Assembly (NCBI GenBank): GCA_021771185.1
Contig: JAETPN010000001.1
Coordinates: 68,366 to 132,365 of the forward strand
DNA: 64,000 nt
Reading direction: 5' to 3'
DNA from: Bacillota bacterium
Lineage (GTDB): Bacteria; Bacillota_I; Bacilli_A; RF39; UBA660
Each line of letters begins with the position of its first letter. Position 1 is the stretch's first letter. Made by a program: the position numbers and the translations under genes. A model generated the notes under the pieces. That model did not search any database, was not told where the DNA came from, and saw nothing but the letters and a program-made list of their open reading frames with translations. Positions 56,905 to 64,000 of this stretch are shown here, piece after piece.

Positions 56905-57300
56905 TTGTACTGTTTTTTGACAAGATAAATTTGATAATAACCCTACTTTACCATCTTTAATTAAATGACTGCTTACATCATAAGTCACTTGAATCGCATT
57001 TGTTTTTAAATCCATATTTTTTCCAGTATCTAAATTTTTAATAGGTTCTTTTAAATTACCTTCATTTACTAATACCTCTAAAGTAATACAAAATGTTGTA
57101 TCCTCTTTATAAGCCTGTAAATTAACATTTCCATCTAAATAAAGTTCAGCAGCATTCACCATCGTATCATTCGCTGCCCAGGTAACGTCTCCTTTTGATT
57201 TTGTGATTTGACTCATAATAGAAGGAAGCGCAATAATAGCAATCAATGCGATTAACGCAATTACTGCTAAAAGTTCAATCAGTGTAAATCCACGTTTCAT
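56902..57300 (-). CDS. Prepilin-like protein (type IV pilin/pseudopilin)
   Basis: A 132-residue protein with the class III signal MKRG/FTLIELLAVIALIALIAIIALPSI, cleavage expected after Gly4 and Glu at mature position 5. After the helix come WAANDTMVNAAELYLDGN (typical pilin helix) and a short beta domain with two Cys (about 71 and 128) that could form a D-loop-type disulphide. It stands alone; no pilus machinery genes are near. The other prepilin is at 15363-16250. Confidence 0.83.
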   Translation of the reverse strand: MKRGFTLIELLAVIALIALIAIIALPSIMSQITKSKGDVTWAANDTMVNAAELYLDGNVNLQAYKEDTTFCITLEVLVNEGNLKEPIKNLDTGKNMDLKTNAIQVTYDVSSHLIKDGKVGLLSNLSCQKTVQ

Positions 57301-57391
57301 ATCATCACCTATTTTATTATAACGATTTTATAAAGAGTTGTAAACCCTACCAATCATTTCCCTTTTGATAACAAAAAAAAGAAGATAAAAC

Positions 57392-58108
57392 TTAGATGTT
57401 TACATTATGGTATACATGTTGAACATCTTCAATATCTTCTAACATGGTAATTAGTTTATTAAAAGTTTCCAAATCTTCTCCAGCAAGCGTTACTTTTTCT
57501 TTTGGTAACCATTCAATCTCATCCATTTCAAACTCAACATTTGGTAAAGTTTTACTAATCGCATTTTTAATATCAAATAAATCTTTTGGATCACCATAAA
57601 TAACAGTAAGCCCATTATTTTCTTCAATATCATCTGCGTCAAGGTCTTCCATAATTAAGGCTTCTAAGGTTTCTTCCTCATTTAAGCCTTTAAAACCTAC
57701 AATACATAAATGGTCATATAAATAATTTACACTACCAATCGCACCCATTTTCACATGACATTTGTTTAACACAGCACGAATACTACTTACACTTCGATTT
57801 ACATTATCTGTTAAGCATTCAACAATTACTGTAGAACCCGATGGTCCAAATAACTCATACGTTGTTTCTGAATAACTTTCATCCGCACCACTATTTACTT
57901 TATCAATCGCACGCTTGATAATATCTCCTGGCACTTGTTCCTTTTTTGCACGATCTACTAATCTTTTTAATGTTGCATTACTTTCTAATTCAACTCCACC
58001 ATTTTTTGCAGCTTGATAAATTTCTCTAGCATACATCGAGTACAATTTAGATTTTGCTGCACCTGTTTTTTGGATACTTGCTTTTCTAACTTCATATGCT
58101 CTTCCCAT
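57392..58108 (-). CDS. YebC/PmpR family protein
   Basis: A 238-residue cytosolic protein. MGRAYEVRKASIQKTGAAKSKLYSMYAREIYQAAKNGG and AKKEQVPGDIIKRAIDKVN match the YebC N-terminus. GPSGSTVIVECLTDNVNRSVSSIRAVLNKCHVKMGAIGSVNYLY is the family core. YebC proteins were named transcription regulators; recent work links some to ribosomes stalled at proline stretches. The start MGRAYEVRK differs from the usual MAGHSKWxNI, placing it in the TACO1-like/YeeN-like branch. Confidence 0.93.
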   Translation of the reverse strand: MGRAYEVRKASIQKTGAAKSKLYSMYAREIYQAAKNGGVELESNATLKRLVDRAKKEQVPGDIIKRAIDKVNSGADESYSETTYELFGPSGSTVIVECLTDNVNRSVSSIRAVLNKCHVKMGAIGSVNYLYDHLCIVGFKGLNEEETLEALIMEDLDADDIEENNGLTVIYGDPKDLFDIKNAISKTLPNVEFEMDEIEWLPKEKVTLAGEDLETFNKLITMLEDIEDVQHVYHNVNI

Positions 58109-58225
58109 ATTTTCATCCCTTTCGCATTATTATTTTACTGTATTTTTTTCACTTTGACAATCATTTATGTCTGTTTTTAAATATCTAAGTCATTTTTTTG
58201 TTTATTTCATTAATATAAGATGATA

Positions 58226-58891
58226 TTAAATTTCACCAACACTCTTGTTAATGGCATCACGTGCAGCTTCTTGTTCTGCTTCCTTTTTACTATGGGCTGT
58301 TCCCTTACCATAAACTACATTGTTAATTTTAACAACGACAGTAAATATTTTATTGTGTGCTGGTCCTTCTTCTGTAATTAACTCATATTCTAAACTTTTT
58401 TTATCGGTTTGAACAAGTTCTTGTAACTTTGATTTATAATCATCGAAAAAATCTAGTTTTTTATTTTCAATAATTGGAATAACGTGTTTATAAATAAAGC
58501 TTTTAACATAGTCCATTCCTTGATCTAAGTACATTGCCCCTAACATAGATTCAAAGATATCCGCAACAATGGTTTTACGAAATCTTCCCCCACTATCTTC
58601 CTCGCCTTTACCTAGACGAAGTGCTTCATGATAACCTAATCTAAGTGAATATTCATATAAGGCATTTTCACAAACATAGTGAGATCTAAGTTTTGTCATT
58701 CTACCTTCCACTTCATTGGTATGCTTATACAAATATTCACTCATAATAAGTTCTAAAACAGCATCCCCTAAATATTCTAAGCGTTCATAACTTTCTACAT
58801 GATGTTCATTCGCATAAGAAGTATGAGTAAGTGCTGTTTCATATAATTCTTTTTGATCTGTTTGAATCCCTAACTTATCTAATAATTCCAT
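58226..58891 (-). CDS. rnc: Ribonuclease III
   Basis: A 221-residue double-strand-specific RNase for rRNA and mRNA processing. YERLEYLGDAVLELIMSEYLY is the catalytic signature (Glu/Asp pair), KTIVADIFESMLGAMYLDQG holds the second acidic set, and the C-terminal dsRBD ends GKGTAHSKKEAEQEAARDAI. Gene order here is 59339 gene-rnc; smc/ftsY, often downstream, are absent. A GGGGTGAAG site precedes ATG 58891. Confidence 0.97.
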   Translation of the reverse strand: MELLDKLGIQTDQKELYETALTHTSYANEHHVESYERLEYLGDAVLELIMSEYLYKHTNEVEGRMTKLRSHYVCENALYEYSLRLGYHEALRLGKGEEDSGGRFRKTIVADIFESMLGAMYLDQGMDYVKSFIYKHVIPIIENKKLDFFDDYKSKLQELVQTDKKSLEYELITEEGPAHNKIFTVVVKINNVVYGKGTAHSKKEAEQEAARDAINKSVGEI

Positions 58892-58895
58892 AACT

Positions 58896-59339
58896 TCACC
58901 CCTTTCTATGATATTTTTTCACGAATTGTTTATTTCTTTGATTCTTTGGCGTTTTGATTTCTCTTTTAGAATGTCCCATATTAGATACAAAAGAACGAAG
59001 TGTTGAATTTTCTTCTAATGTTTTTACTTTTCTTTCTTTTACGTCTATATTATCTATATTATTTTTAAGTTGTGTGATTAATTCTCTAATATCTTGATAG
59101 ATAATTCTTTCTTCATTACTATATAGACCAAACGTTGTATCTGTAATATTAGATGACATTTCTATATGAACAACCTGTTCTAAACCATATTCATGAATAA
59201 GATTCATAAACTCTTCATCAAAATTTTTTGGTAGAATTAAGGTTACTTTTCTTATGCCAAATTGACACGCTAGTAATAAACATTCCCTAGTAAGTGGTGA
59301 AACTTCTTTTTGCTCTAAAAAAATGTTATATTCTCCCAT
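58896..59339 (-). CDS. Conserved hypothetical protein before rnc
   Basis: About 147 residues, unrecognised. The N-terminal half has an alternating pattern (EYNIFLEQKEVSPLTRECLLLACQFGIRKVTLILPKNFDEEF), and the C-terminus is strongly basic (HSKREIKTPKNQRNKQFVKKYHRKG), suggesting RNA contact. The start at 59339 has AAGGAG upstream; the frame from 59384 lacks a site. The stop codon is 4 nt before the rnc ATG, so it is coexpressed with rnc and could be related to RNA processing (inference). Confidence 0.7.
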   Translation of the reverse strand: MGEYNIFLEQKEVSPLTRECLLLACQFGIRKVTLILPKNFDEEFMNLIHEYGLEQVVHIEMSSNITDTTFGLYSNEERIIYQDIRELITQLKNNIDNIDVKERKVKTLEENSTLRSFVSNMGHSKREIKTPKNQRNKQFVKKYHRKG

Positions 59340-59399
59340 GATTTTTCTCCTTCTTACCGTTTCTATTTTACCATAAACTATCAAGTTTTCAAGTTTTAA

Positions 59400-59428
59400 T
59401 TTACATTAGAATAATATTTTAGTATAAT
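59400..59428 (+). promoter_or_regulatory. Promoter of yidD operon, with very short leader
   Basis: TTTACA (59400-59405), 17 nt, TATAAT (59423-59428). The expected start site, about 59435, is 9 nt before the ATG at 59444 and coincides with an in-frame GTG. No ribosome binding site fits in between. Confidence 0.78.
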
Positions 59429-59443
59429 AAATATGTGATTAAA

Positions 59444-59668
59444 ATGAAAAAAATATTAATTATGATCATTAAAGGATATCAACATATCCCAGGTCCTTGG
59501 CACCAAATGTGTAGATATACACCTACATGTTCTAATTATGCGATTGAAGCTTTAGAAACCCATGGCGTATTAAAGGGAAGCATTTTAAGTGCGAAACGAA
59601 TCTTACGTTGTGCCCCTTGGGGTGGCAAAGGATATGATCCTGTACCAAAAAAAGGAGAATGGAAATGA
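59444..59668 (+). CDS. yidD: YidD membrane protein insertion efficiency factor
   Basis: About 74 residues: [59 protein letters not shown]. The CRYxPTCSxYA and RCxPWGxGGxDPVP patterns define YidD. It assists insertion of membrane proteins by YidC. Normally it is near rnpA/yidC; here it is in a different place, upstream of the ZnuA-like gene, with which it overlaps by 4 nt. A GTG at 59435 is an alternative start if the mRNA is leaderless. Confidence 0.94.
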   Translation: MKKILIMIIKGYQHIPGPWHQMCRYTPTCSNYAIEALETHGVLKGSILSAKRILRCAPWGGKGYDPVPKKGEWK

Positions 59669-60534
59669 AAAAAATAGCTTTCATCAGTTGCCTACTGATA
59701 ATTTCTATGAGTGTTAGTGGATGTTTAAAAAGAGATAATTTAGAAGATATTACAATCTATACAACAATTTATCCTTTTGAATATATTACAAATAAACTTT
59801 ATGGAGAACATAGTACAGTTTCTAGTATTTATCCAGATGGTGGAAATCCTTTCGAATATAAATTAACAAAAAAACAGATTAAAGACTATAGTAAATCTAG
59901 TTTATTCATATTTAATGGGCTTAGTTCAGAAAAAGAATATGTTGCACCTATGTTAAAAAACAATAAAAATATGAAAATTATCGATCCATCACTCACCATG
60001 GAATATTCTCACGACATCAAAGAACTATGGCTTGATCCATCTAATTTCTTAATGCTATCGCAAAACATAAAAAATGGTTTATTAGAATATATTAATAATC
60101 ATTATTTAAAAAATGAAATTATAGAAGAATATAATAATTTAAAAATTGAAGTTTCAAATATTGATGCAAAGCTAAAATTATTAAGCGAAAGCTCTAATAA
60201 TCCAACAATTGTTGTATCAAATGACCTATTTAAATTCTTAGAAAAATATAATCTTAACGTTATTTCTTTAGAAGAAAATGAAAATTTAATGGATAAAACA
60301 ATTTATGATGTAATAAATTTAATTGAGCGTGGTCAAATTAGTTATATTTTTACGGATCAAAATGAATCAGTAAATGAAACAGTAAAAAGAATTCAAGAAC
60401 AAACCGGCGTAGAACTTATTCAAATTCATAACTTATCTAATATCACAGAAGAAGAAAGAAATGCAAAAAAAGACTATATCTCTATTATGAATGATAACAT
60501 TGAATTATTAAAAAATGAATTATATGATGAATAA
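59665..60534 (+). CDS. ZnuA-family lipoprotein lacking metal-binding histidines
   Basis: About 289 residues. The lipobox is SVSGC (C20). The fold of cluster A-I metal-binding proteins is visible ([87 protein letters not shown]). In ZnuA/AdcA the ligands are His in D-P-H-x-Y, D-P-H-x-W and S-H. Here these positions read N-P-F63, K-E120-L-W and S-N186. No ABC ATPase or permease gene follows. Binding of Zn or Mn in the usual way is unlikely; it may bind another ligand. The ATG at 59665 overlaps the yidD stop, with AAGGAG 7 nt upstream. Confidence 0.82.
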   Translation: MKKIAFISCLLIISMSVSGCLKRDNLEDITIYTTIYPFEYITNKLYGEHSTVSSIYPDGGNPFEYKLTKKQIKDYSKSSLFIFNGLSSEKEYVAPMLKNNKNMKIIDPSLTMEYSHDIKELWLDPSNFLMLSQNIKNGLLEYINNHYLKNEIIEEYNNLKIEVSNIDAKLKLLSESSNNPTIVVSNDLFKFLEKYNLNVISLEENENLMDKTIYDVINLIERGQISYIFTDQNESVNETVKRIQEQTGVELIQIHNLSNITEEERNAKKDYISIMNDNIELLKNELYDE

Positions 60535-60601
60535 AGTTGACTTCTCTTTCAATTTATGATAAAGTTAAAAGGCGTAGAAAAAAACTTAAAGGAGGGAAAT
60601 T

Positions 60602-60778
60602 ATGGCTAAAAAATTAACAAACAGAAAACCAAATTTTGCAAATAATAGATCTCATGCATTAAATGCAACAAAAAAGAAGCAAGGACTTAACTTACAAAAA
60701 GTAAAATTAGAAAATGGAAAAACAGTTCGAATTAGTGCAAGAGAATTAAGAACATTAAAAAAATTAGAAGCTGCATAA
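60602..60778 (+). CDS. rpmB: Ribosomal protein L28
   Basis: A 58-residue protein: [58 protein letters not shown]. The G/N-NNRSHA-x-N-x-T-K and NLQKV motifs and I-S-A-R-x-L identify L28. It is shorter than usual (about 62) and lacks the N-terminal CxxTG-type Cys region, so it is a divergent form. Its ATG follows GGAGGG by 7 nt. It is a single gene with a terminator. Confidence 0.92.
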   Translation: MAKKLTNRKPNFANNRSHALNATKKKQGLNLQKVKLENGKTVRISARELRTLKKLEAA

Positions 60779-60803
60779 AAGATATTAACAATATCTTTTT
60801 TTG
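60777..60803 (+). terminator. Terminator after rpmB
   Basis: AAAAGATATT and AATATCTTTT (60777-60786, 60790-60799) pair around AAC, with the T run extending to 60802. Confidence 0.88.
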
Positions 60804-60806
60804 TTT

Positions 60807-60850
60807 GCAAAAAAGAAAGTTCATACCGTAGTACCAAACTTTCTTTCTAA
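60807..60850 (-). terminator. Minus-strand terminator-like hairpin downstream of tex
   Basis: AGAAAGTT and AACTTTCT pair around a 15-nt loop that itself can fold (GGTAC/GTATG), followed by T residues on the minus strand. The next minus-strand gene, tex, already has a terminator at 61020-61058. So this second hairpin implies either read-through backup or a separate transcript from the 60850-61015 region. No convincing gene is seen there. Confidence 0.55.
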
Positions 60851-61019
60851 AGACATACTATATCTTCCTTTCTTTTGTAGGAGTGTTTATTGTTTCTATA
60901 TCATTTTGTTTATTACCTCTTTGTTGTCATTCGTCTTTTTATTTTTTATCACTTCCCTTCAACAATTTAAGTATATCAATCAAATGTGACTGTTTCATGA
61001 AAGAAATATGAAATTTTTT

Positions 61020-61058
61020 TATAAAAAAAGAACTGATACATTTCAATTCTTTTTATTA
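61020..61058 (-). terminator. Terminator after tex
   Basis: AAAAAGAA with TTCTTTTT, and TGA with TCA inside, form a stem with an AATGTA loop, followed by seven T on the minus strand. Confidence 0.78.
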
Positions 61059-63212
61059 ATCTTCTGGATTTAATAAAGTTAATGAAACTTTTTTCTTTTC
61101 TGGAAAGATTTCTTCTACATAACAATCAACAATATCACCAACATGTAATACTTCTTTTGGATGACGAATATATTCTTTTGTTATTTTAGATATATGGGCT
61201 AAACCATCATTTTTAATACCAATATCAATAAATGCACCAAAATCAACAACATTTCGAACCGTTCCCTGTAATTTCATTCCAGGTTTTAAATCCTCTAATT
61301 TTAAAATATCGCTTTTTAATAATGGTTTTGGCATCTCATCACGAGGATCGCGATTTGGTTTTAATAAACTTTTTACGATATCTTCCACCGTATATTTGTC
61401 AGAATGAATTTTTAAAGCCATGGTATCAATATCGATATGTTCTAATTTTATTTGCATCTTTTCTGTCCCTATTTCACTCATACTAGCACCAATCTCTTTT
61501 AATAATTGATGAGTAGTTTCATAGCTTTCAGGATGGATTCCAGTATGGTCTAAAATGTTTTCAGAGTCAGGAATTCTTAAAAAACCAATCGCCTGAGTAA
61601 ATACTTTATCACTCAATAATTTTTTCTTTTTCATTTCCTCTCTTGTTGTAATTTTTCCATACTGATCACGATAAGATAAAATTTTATCAATTGTTTTTTG
61701 TGTTAATCCAGAAACATATTTTAATAAAGATGCACTAGCAGTATTTAAATTAACCCCTACTTGATTTACTGATTTCTGAACGACAAAATCTAAAGATTCA
61801 GATAATTTTTTGTTAGAAACATCGTGTTGATATAAACCAACACCAATACTTTCTGGATCAATTTTAACAAGTTCTGAAAGTGGGTCTTGAAGACGACGAC
61901 CAATACTAATAGCACTTCGCTCTTCTACATGTAAATCTGGAAATTCTTTAATTGCTAATTTGGATGCAGAATAAACACTAGCACCTGCTTCATTAACAAT
62001 AATATATTCTACTTTATGTTTTGTGTAAGACTTAATACAATCTGCAATAAAGGCTTCACTTTCACGAGATGCAGTCCCATTTCCTATAGCAACAATATCA
62101 ATATGATATTGATCAAATAATTCTAAAATTTTCTGTTTACTTTCCTGATATTGTTTTTTAGGTTCATGAGGATAAATAACAGCAATTTTTTCTGGTTTCC
62201 CTGTAGGTGTTAAAATAGCTAATTTACATCCCGTTCGATACGCTGGATCGAATCCTAAAACTACACGATCTTTCATTGGTGGTTGCATCAATAATTTTTC
62301 TAAGTTGTCGCTAAAATTTTCTATTGCAGTCTCTTCCGCTTTTTCAAAAGCTTCCGCTCTGATTTCTCTTTCAATACTTGGTTTAATCAGCCTTTTATAA
62401 CTATCCAAAATAGCTTCCTTTACCGCATCCACAACAAATGAATTACGACCACGAATCACTTTTTCTTCTAAAAATGCAAGAATAGGCTCTATATCTACAT
62501 CAATATTTACCGTTAATACTTTCTCTTTTTCTCCACGGTTTAACGCAAGAACTCTATGAGACTTTATACTTTTGACTGGTTCTTGATAGTCATAATACAT
62601 CTCATATGTCTTTAGTTCATCTAGCGCATTTTTCTTCTTCTTACTTACAAACATTCCTTGAAAAAATGTTTGCTTTCTAATCCATTTACGATAATAAGCA
62701 TTATCACTTATATATTCTGCAATAATATATTTGGTACCTGTTTGTGCCTCTTCTATTGTTTTTACTTTATCACTAAGATATGGTTTTGATAACGATTCAA
62801 GATTTCCTGTGGTTGGGAAAGACATCATTTTCTTAGCTAAAGGTTCTAAACCTAAAGCGATAGCTTCTGTTGCTTTCGTTTTCTTCTTCTCTTTATATGG
62901 ACGGTATAAATCTTCTACCTCTACTAACTTTTGGGCTTCCATAATTTTCTTTTGTAAATCCTCAGTAAGCATACCCTTTTCATCAATTAATCTGATAACA
63001 TCTTCTTTTCTTTTTAGTAAATTTACTTGATAGATATATACCTCATAAATTTTACGAATTTGTTCTTCATCTAACGATCCCGTTGCCTCTTTTCGGTAAC
63101 GAGAAATAAAAGGGATTGTATTCCCCTCTTCTAATAATTGTAATGTAACTTCTACTTGTTTTGATTTTACTTTTAACTCTTCACTAATACGATTAATAAT
63201 ATTTTGATTCAT
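61056..63212 (-). CDS. tex: Tex family RNA-binding transcription accessory protein
   Basis: A 718-residue cytosolic protein. The N-terminal Tex domain (NRISEELKVKSKQVEVTLQLLEEGNTIPFISRYRKEATGSLDEEQIR) is followed by the YqgF-like domain (VLGFDPAYRTGCKLAILTPTG). Helix-hairpin-helix units come next (ASLLKYVSGLTQKTIDKI), and a C-terminal S1 domain ends it (GMKLQGTVRNVVDFGAFIDIGIKNDGLAHIS). Tex affects transcription elongation and RNA decay. Length and order are standard. Confidence 0.97.
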   Translation of the reverse strand: MNQNIINRISEELKVKSKQVEVTLQLLEEGNTIPFISRYRKEATGSLDEEQIRKIYEVYIYQVNLLKRKEDVIRLIDEKGMLTEDLQKKIMEAQKLVEVEDLYRPYKEKKKTKATEAIALGLEPLAKKMMSFPTTGNLESLSKPYLSDKVKTIEEAQTGTKYIIAEYISDNAYYRKWIRKQTFFQGMFVSKKKKNALDELKTYEMYYDYQEPVKSIKSHRVLALNRGEKEKVLTVNIDVDIEPILAFLEEKVIRGRNSFVVDAVKEAILDSYKRLIKPSIEREIRAEAFEKAEETAIENFSDNLEKLLMQPPMKDRVVLGFDPAYRTGCKLAILTPTGKPEKIAVIYPHEPKKQYQESKQKILELFDQYHIDIVAIGNGTASRESEAFIADCIKSYTKHKVEYIIVNEAGASVYSASKLAIKEFPDLHVEERSAISIGRRLQDPLSELVKIDPESIGVGLYQHDVSNKKLSESLDFVVQKSVNQVGVNLNTASASLLKYVSGLTQKTIDKILSYRDQYGKITTREEMKKKKLLSDKVFTQAIGFLRIPDSENILDHTGIHPESYETTHQLLKEIGASMSEIGTEKMQIKLEHIDIDTMALKIHSDKYTVEDIVKSLLKPNRDPRDEMPKPLLKSDILKLEDLKPGMKLQGTVRNVVDFGAFIDIGIKNDGLAHISKITKEYIRHPKEVLHVGDIVDCYVEEIFPEKKKVSLTLLNPED

Positions 63213-63237
63213 AAAACGCCTCTTTCTGGTTGGTCAA

Positions 63238-63657
63238 CTAACTATTTGCACGAATAAAGTCACGAATCTTCTCATCGTTGGTATATCCACTCGTATATAC
63301 ATCAATTTTTCCCTTTTTTATAAAAACAACCATGGGAACTTCATAACTTTCCTTCGTTAATTTATCTGCATCCATAAATTTCATTGCTTCTTCATCATTT
63401 TTAAACTTTGTTGTATCTAAATATTTTACTTTAACGTCTAATTCATTTAAAATTGCATTTAAACTTTTTTTAAATTTTGCAGAAATATCATCATTACTAT
63501 CAATATAAACTAATGCATCTTGTTTTTTATTCTTTAATTCTAAATAATCCGCAAGTGTGATTTCTTTTAAATAATTTTTTTCTTCTTTCTTTCCACATCC
63601 AGTCATCAAACTAATACCAAGTATACATACGGCCATTAAAATTCCTACTTTTTTCAT
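63238..63657 (-). CDS. Thioredoxin-fold-like lipoprotein without CxxC
   Basis: A 139-residue lipoprotein: MKKVGILMAVCILGISLMTGC, lipobox LMTGC at C21. The mature part looks like a thioredoxin fold. A strand (DALVYIDSNDDISAKF) sits where the CxxC active site would be; the helix AILNELDVKVKYLDTTKF, a cis-Pro-like YEVPMVVFIKKGK, and a final helix follow. No cysteine remains besides the lipid anchor. It could be a redox-inactive relative of bacterocin-transport accessory or thioredoxin-like proteins. Encoded 25 nt before tex on the same strand. Confidence 0.72.
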   Translation of the reverse strand: MKKVGILMAVCILGISLMTGCGKKEEKNYLKEITLADYLELKNKKQDALVYIDSNDDISAKFKKSLNAILNELDVKVKYLDTTKFKNDEEAMKFMDADKLTKESYEVPMVVFIKKGKIDVYTSGYTNDEKIRDFIRANS

Positions 63658-63694
63658 TTTATCCCCTACTTTCTATTTATATTATAACATACAT

Positions 63695-64000
63695 TTAATA
63701 TTTTCGATGAATTTTTCTTGTGTTTGAAAGACCATTTTTGATAATTTCATGTCCATACTTTTCTTTTAATTGATCTAACGTTTGATCTAATTTTGTGGAA
63801 TCATCTCTTTGATCTATATTTTCAAATAAAGAAATTTGATAATTTGCCTTGTTTTCTAATTGATCTAATCGAACACCAACCAAACGTATGGCTTGCCCAC
63901 CATACATCTCTTCAAATAATTCTAATGCAACTGCACGAATTTCGTTAGTAACATTCGTCGCGTTTTTTAATTTTTTTTGATGAGAAGTCGTTTTAAAAAA
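63695..64000 (-). CDS. Y-family DNA polymerase (DinB/UmuC-like), C-terminal part
   Basis: The frame is open to the right edge, giving 101 residues. KTTSHQKKL with AVALELFEEM and IRLVGVRLDQLENKANYQISLFENIDQ are the little-finger domain of Y-family polymerases. QISLFE is a sliding-clamp binding motif. It is a translesion polymerase (Pol IV/Pol V type). The N-terminal catalytic part is outside the window. Confidence 0.82.
   Translation of the reverse strand, partial: FFKTTSHQKKLKNATNVTNEIRAVALELFEEMYGGQAIRLVGVRLDQLENKANYQISLFENIDQRDDSTKLDQTLDQLKEKYGHEIIKNGLSNTRKIHRKY

Overview
The window is 64 kb of low-GC, gene-dense chromosome from a Firmicutes/Bacilli-type bacterium. Reasons: hrcA-grpE-dnaK with a CIRCE operator, a T-box leader, an L10 leader, gatCAB, strong AGGAGG ribosome binding sites, TTGACA/TATAAT promoters with 17-nt spacers, and U-tract terminators. 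Codon use is standard (TGG for Trp, no sign of TGA recoding). A sporulation set (SpoIIIAH-like, GerM-like, GerE-like, two YjcZ-like peptides, a tandem SpoIIID-like protein) occurs together with an RpoB that has Asn at the position of E. coli His526, the residue reported for naturally rifampin-insensitive Mollicutes. Together this suggests an uncultured gut Bacilli lineage near the Mollicutes/Erysipelotrichales (RF39-like). That placement is inference.

Layout. 0-2 kb: heat-shock operon hrcA-grpE-dnaK (dnaK runs off the left edge). 2.2-9 kb: UPF0316 membrane protein, GDPD, dNMP kinase, HD protein coupled to hemW, a SpoIIID-like regulator, lepA, and a deletion derivative of an Rpn/PD-(D/E)XK transposase-nuclease. 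9-19.4 kb: methyltransferase, yjcZ pair, prsA, miaA-queA, ruvAB, an orphan prepilin, tRNA-Arg(UCU), then gerM, gerE and spoIIIAH. 19.4-34.7 kb: the RNA polymerase/ribosomal cluster (secE-nusG, rplK-rplA, rplJ-rplL, rsmC-like, rpoB-rpoC). About 3 kb of unrelated genes lies between nusG and rplK: an ORF6N protein with a PLD-like tail, a transporter remnant, rdgB and an unknown gene. 34.7-42.4 kb: unknown gene, a possible structured RNA, YihY, and gatCAB with a downstream SBP-GGDEF protein. 42.4-52.9 kb: PH-like protein, a large unknown, topA, a DUF1540 peptide, an MBL-DHH-rnhB operon, a second broken Rpn copy, and leuS under a T-box. 53-64 kb: a sigma-region-4-like protein, GH31, two XRE regulators, a second prepilin, yebC, rnc, yidD with a ZnuA-like lipoprotein, rpmB, tex, a thioredoxin-like lipoprotein, and the 3' end of a Y-family polymerase.

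Most of the window is housekeeping: transcription, translation, tRNA modification, DNA repair and protein folding. The unusual material lies at the joints. It includes two near-identical sigma-K-type promoters (before gerE and yjcZ), a RNase HII with a degenerate Nudix-like tail, a ZnuA-family lipoprotein without the metal-binding histidines, a tandem SpoIIID-like protein, a stand-alone sigma region-4-like protein, and an accessory gene flanked by perfect palindromes inside the ribosomal cluster. I see no CRISPR array, rRNA, complete insertion sequence or prophage, and no complete new multi-gene system.
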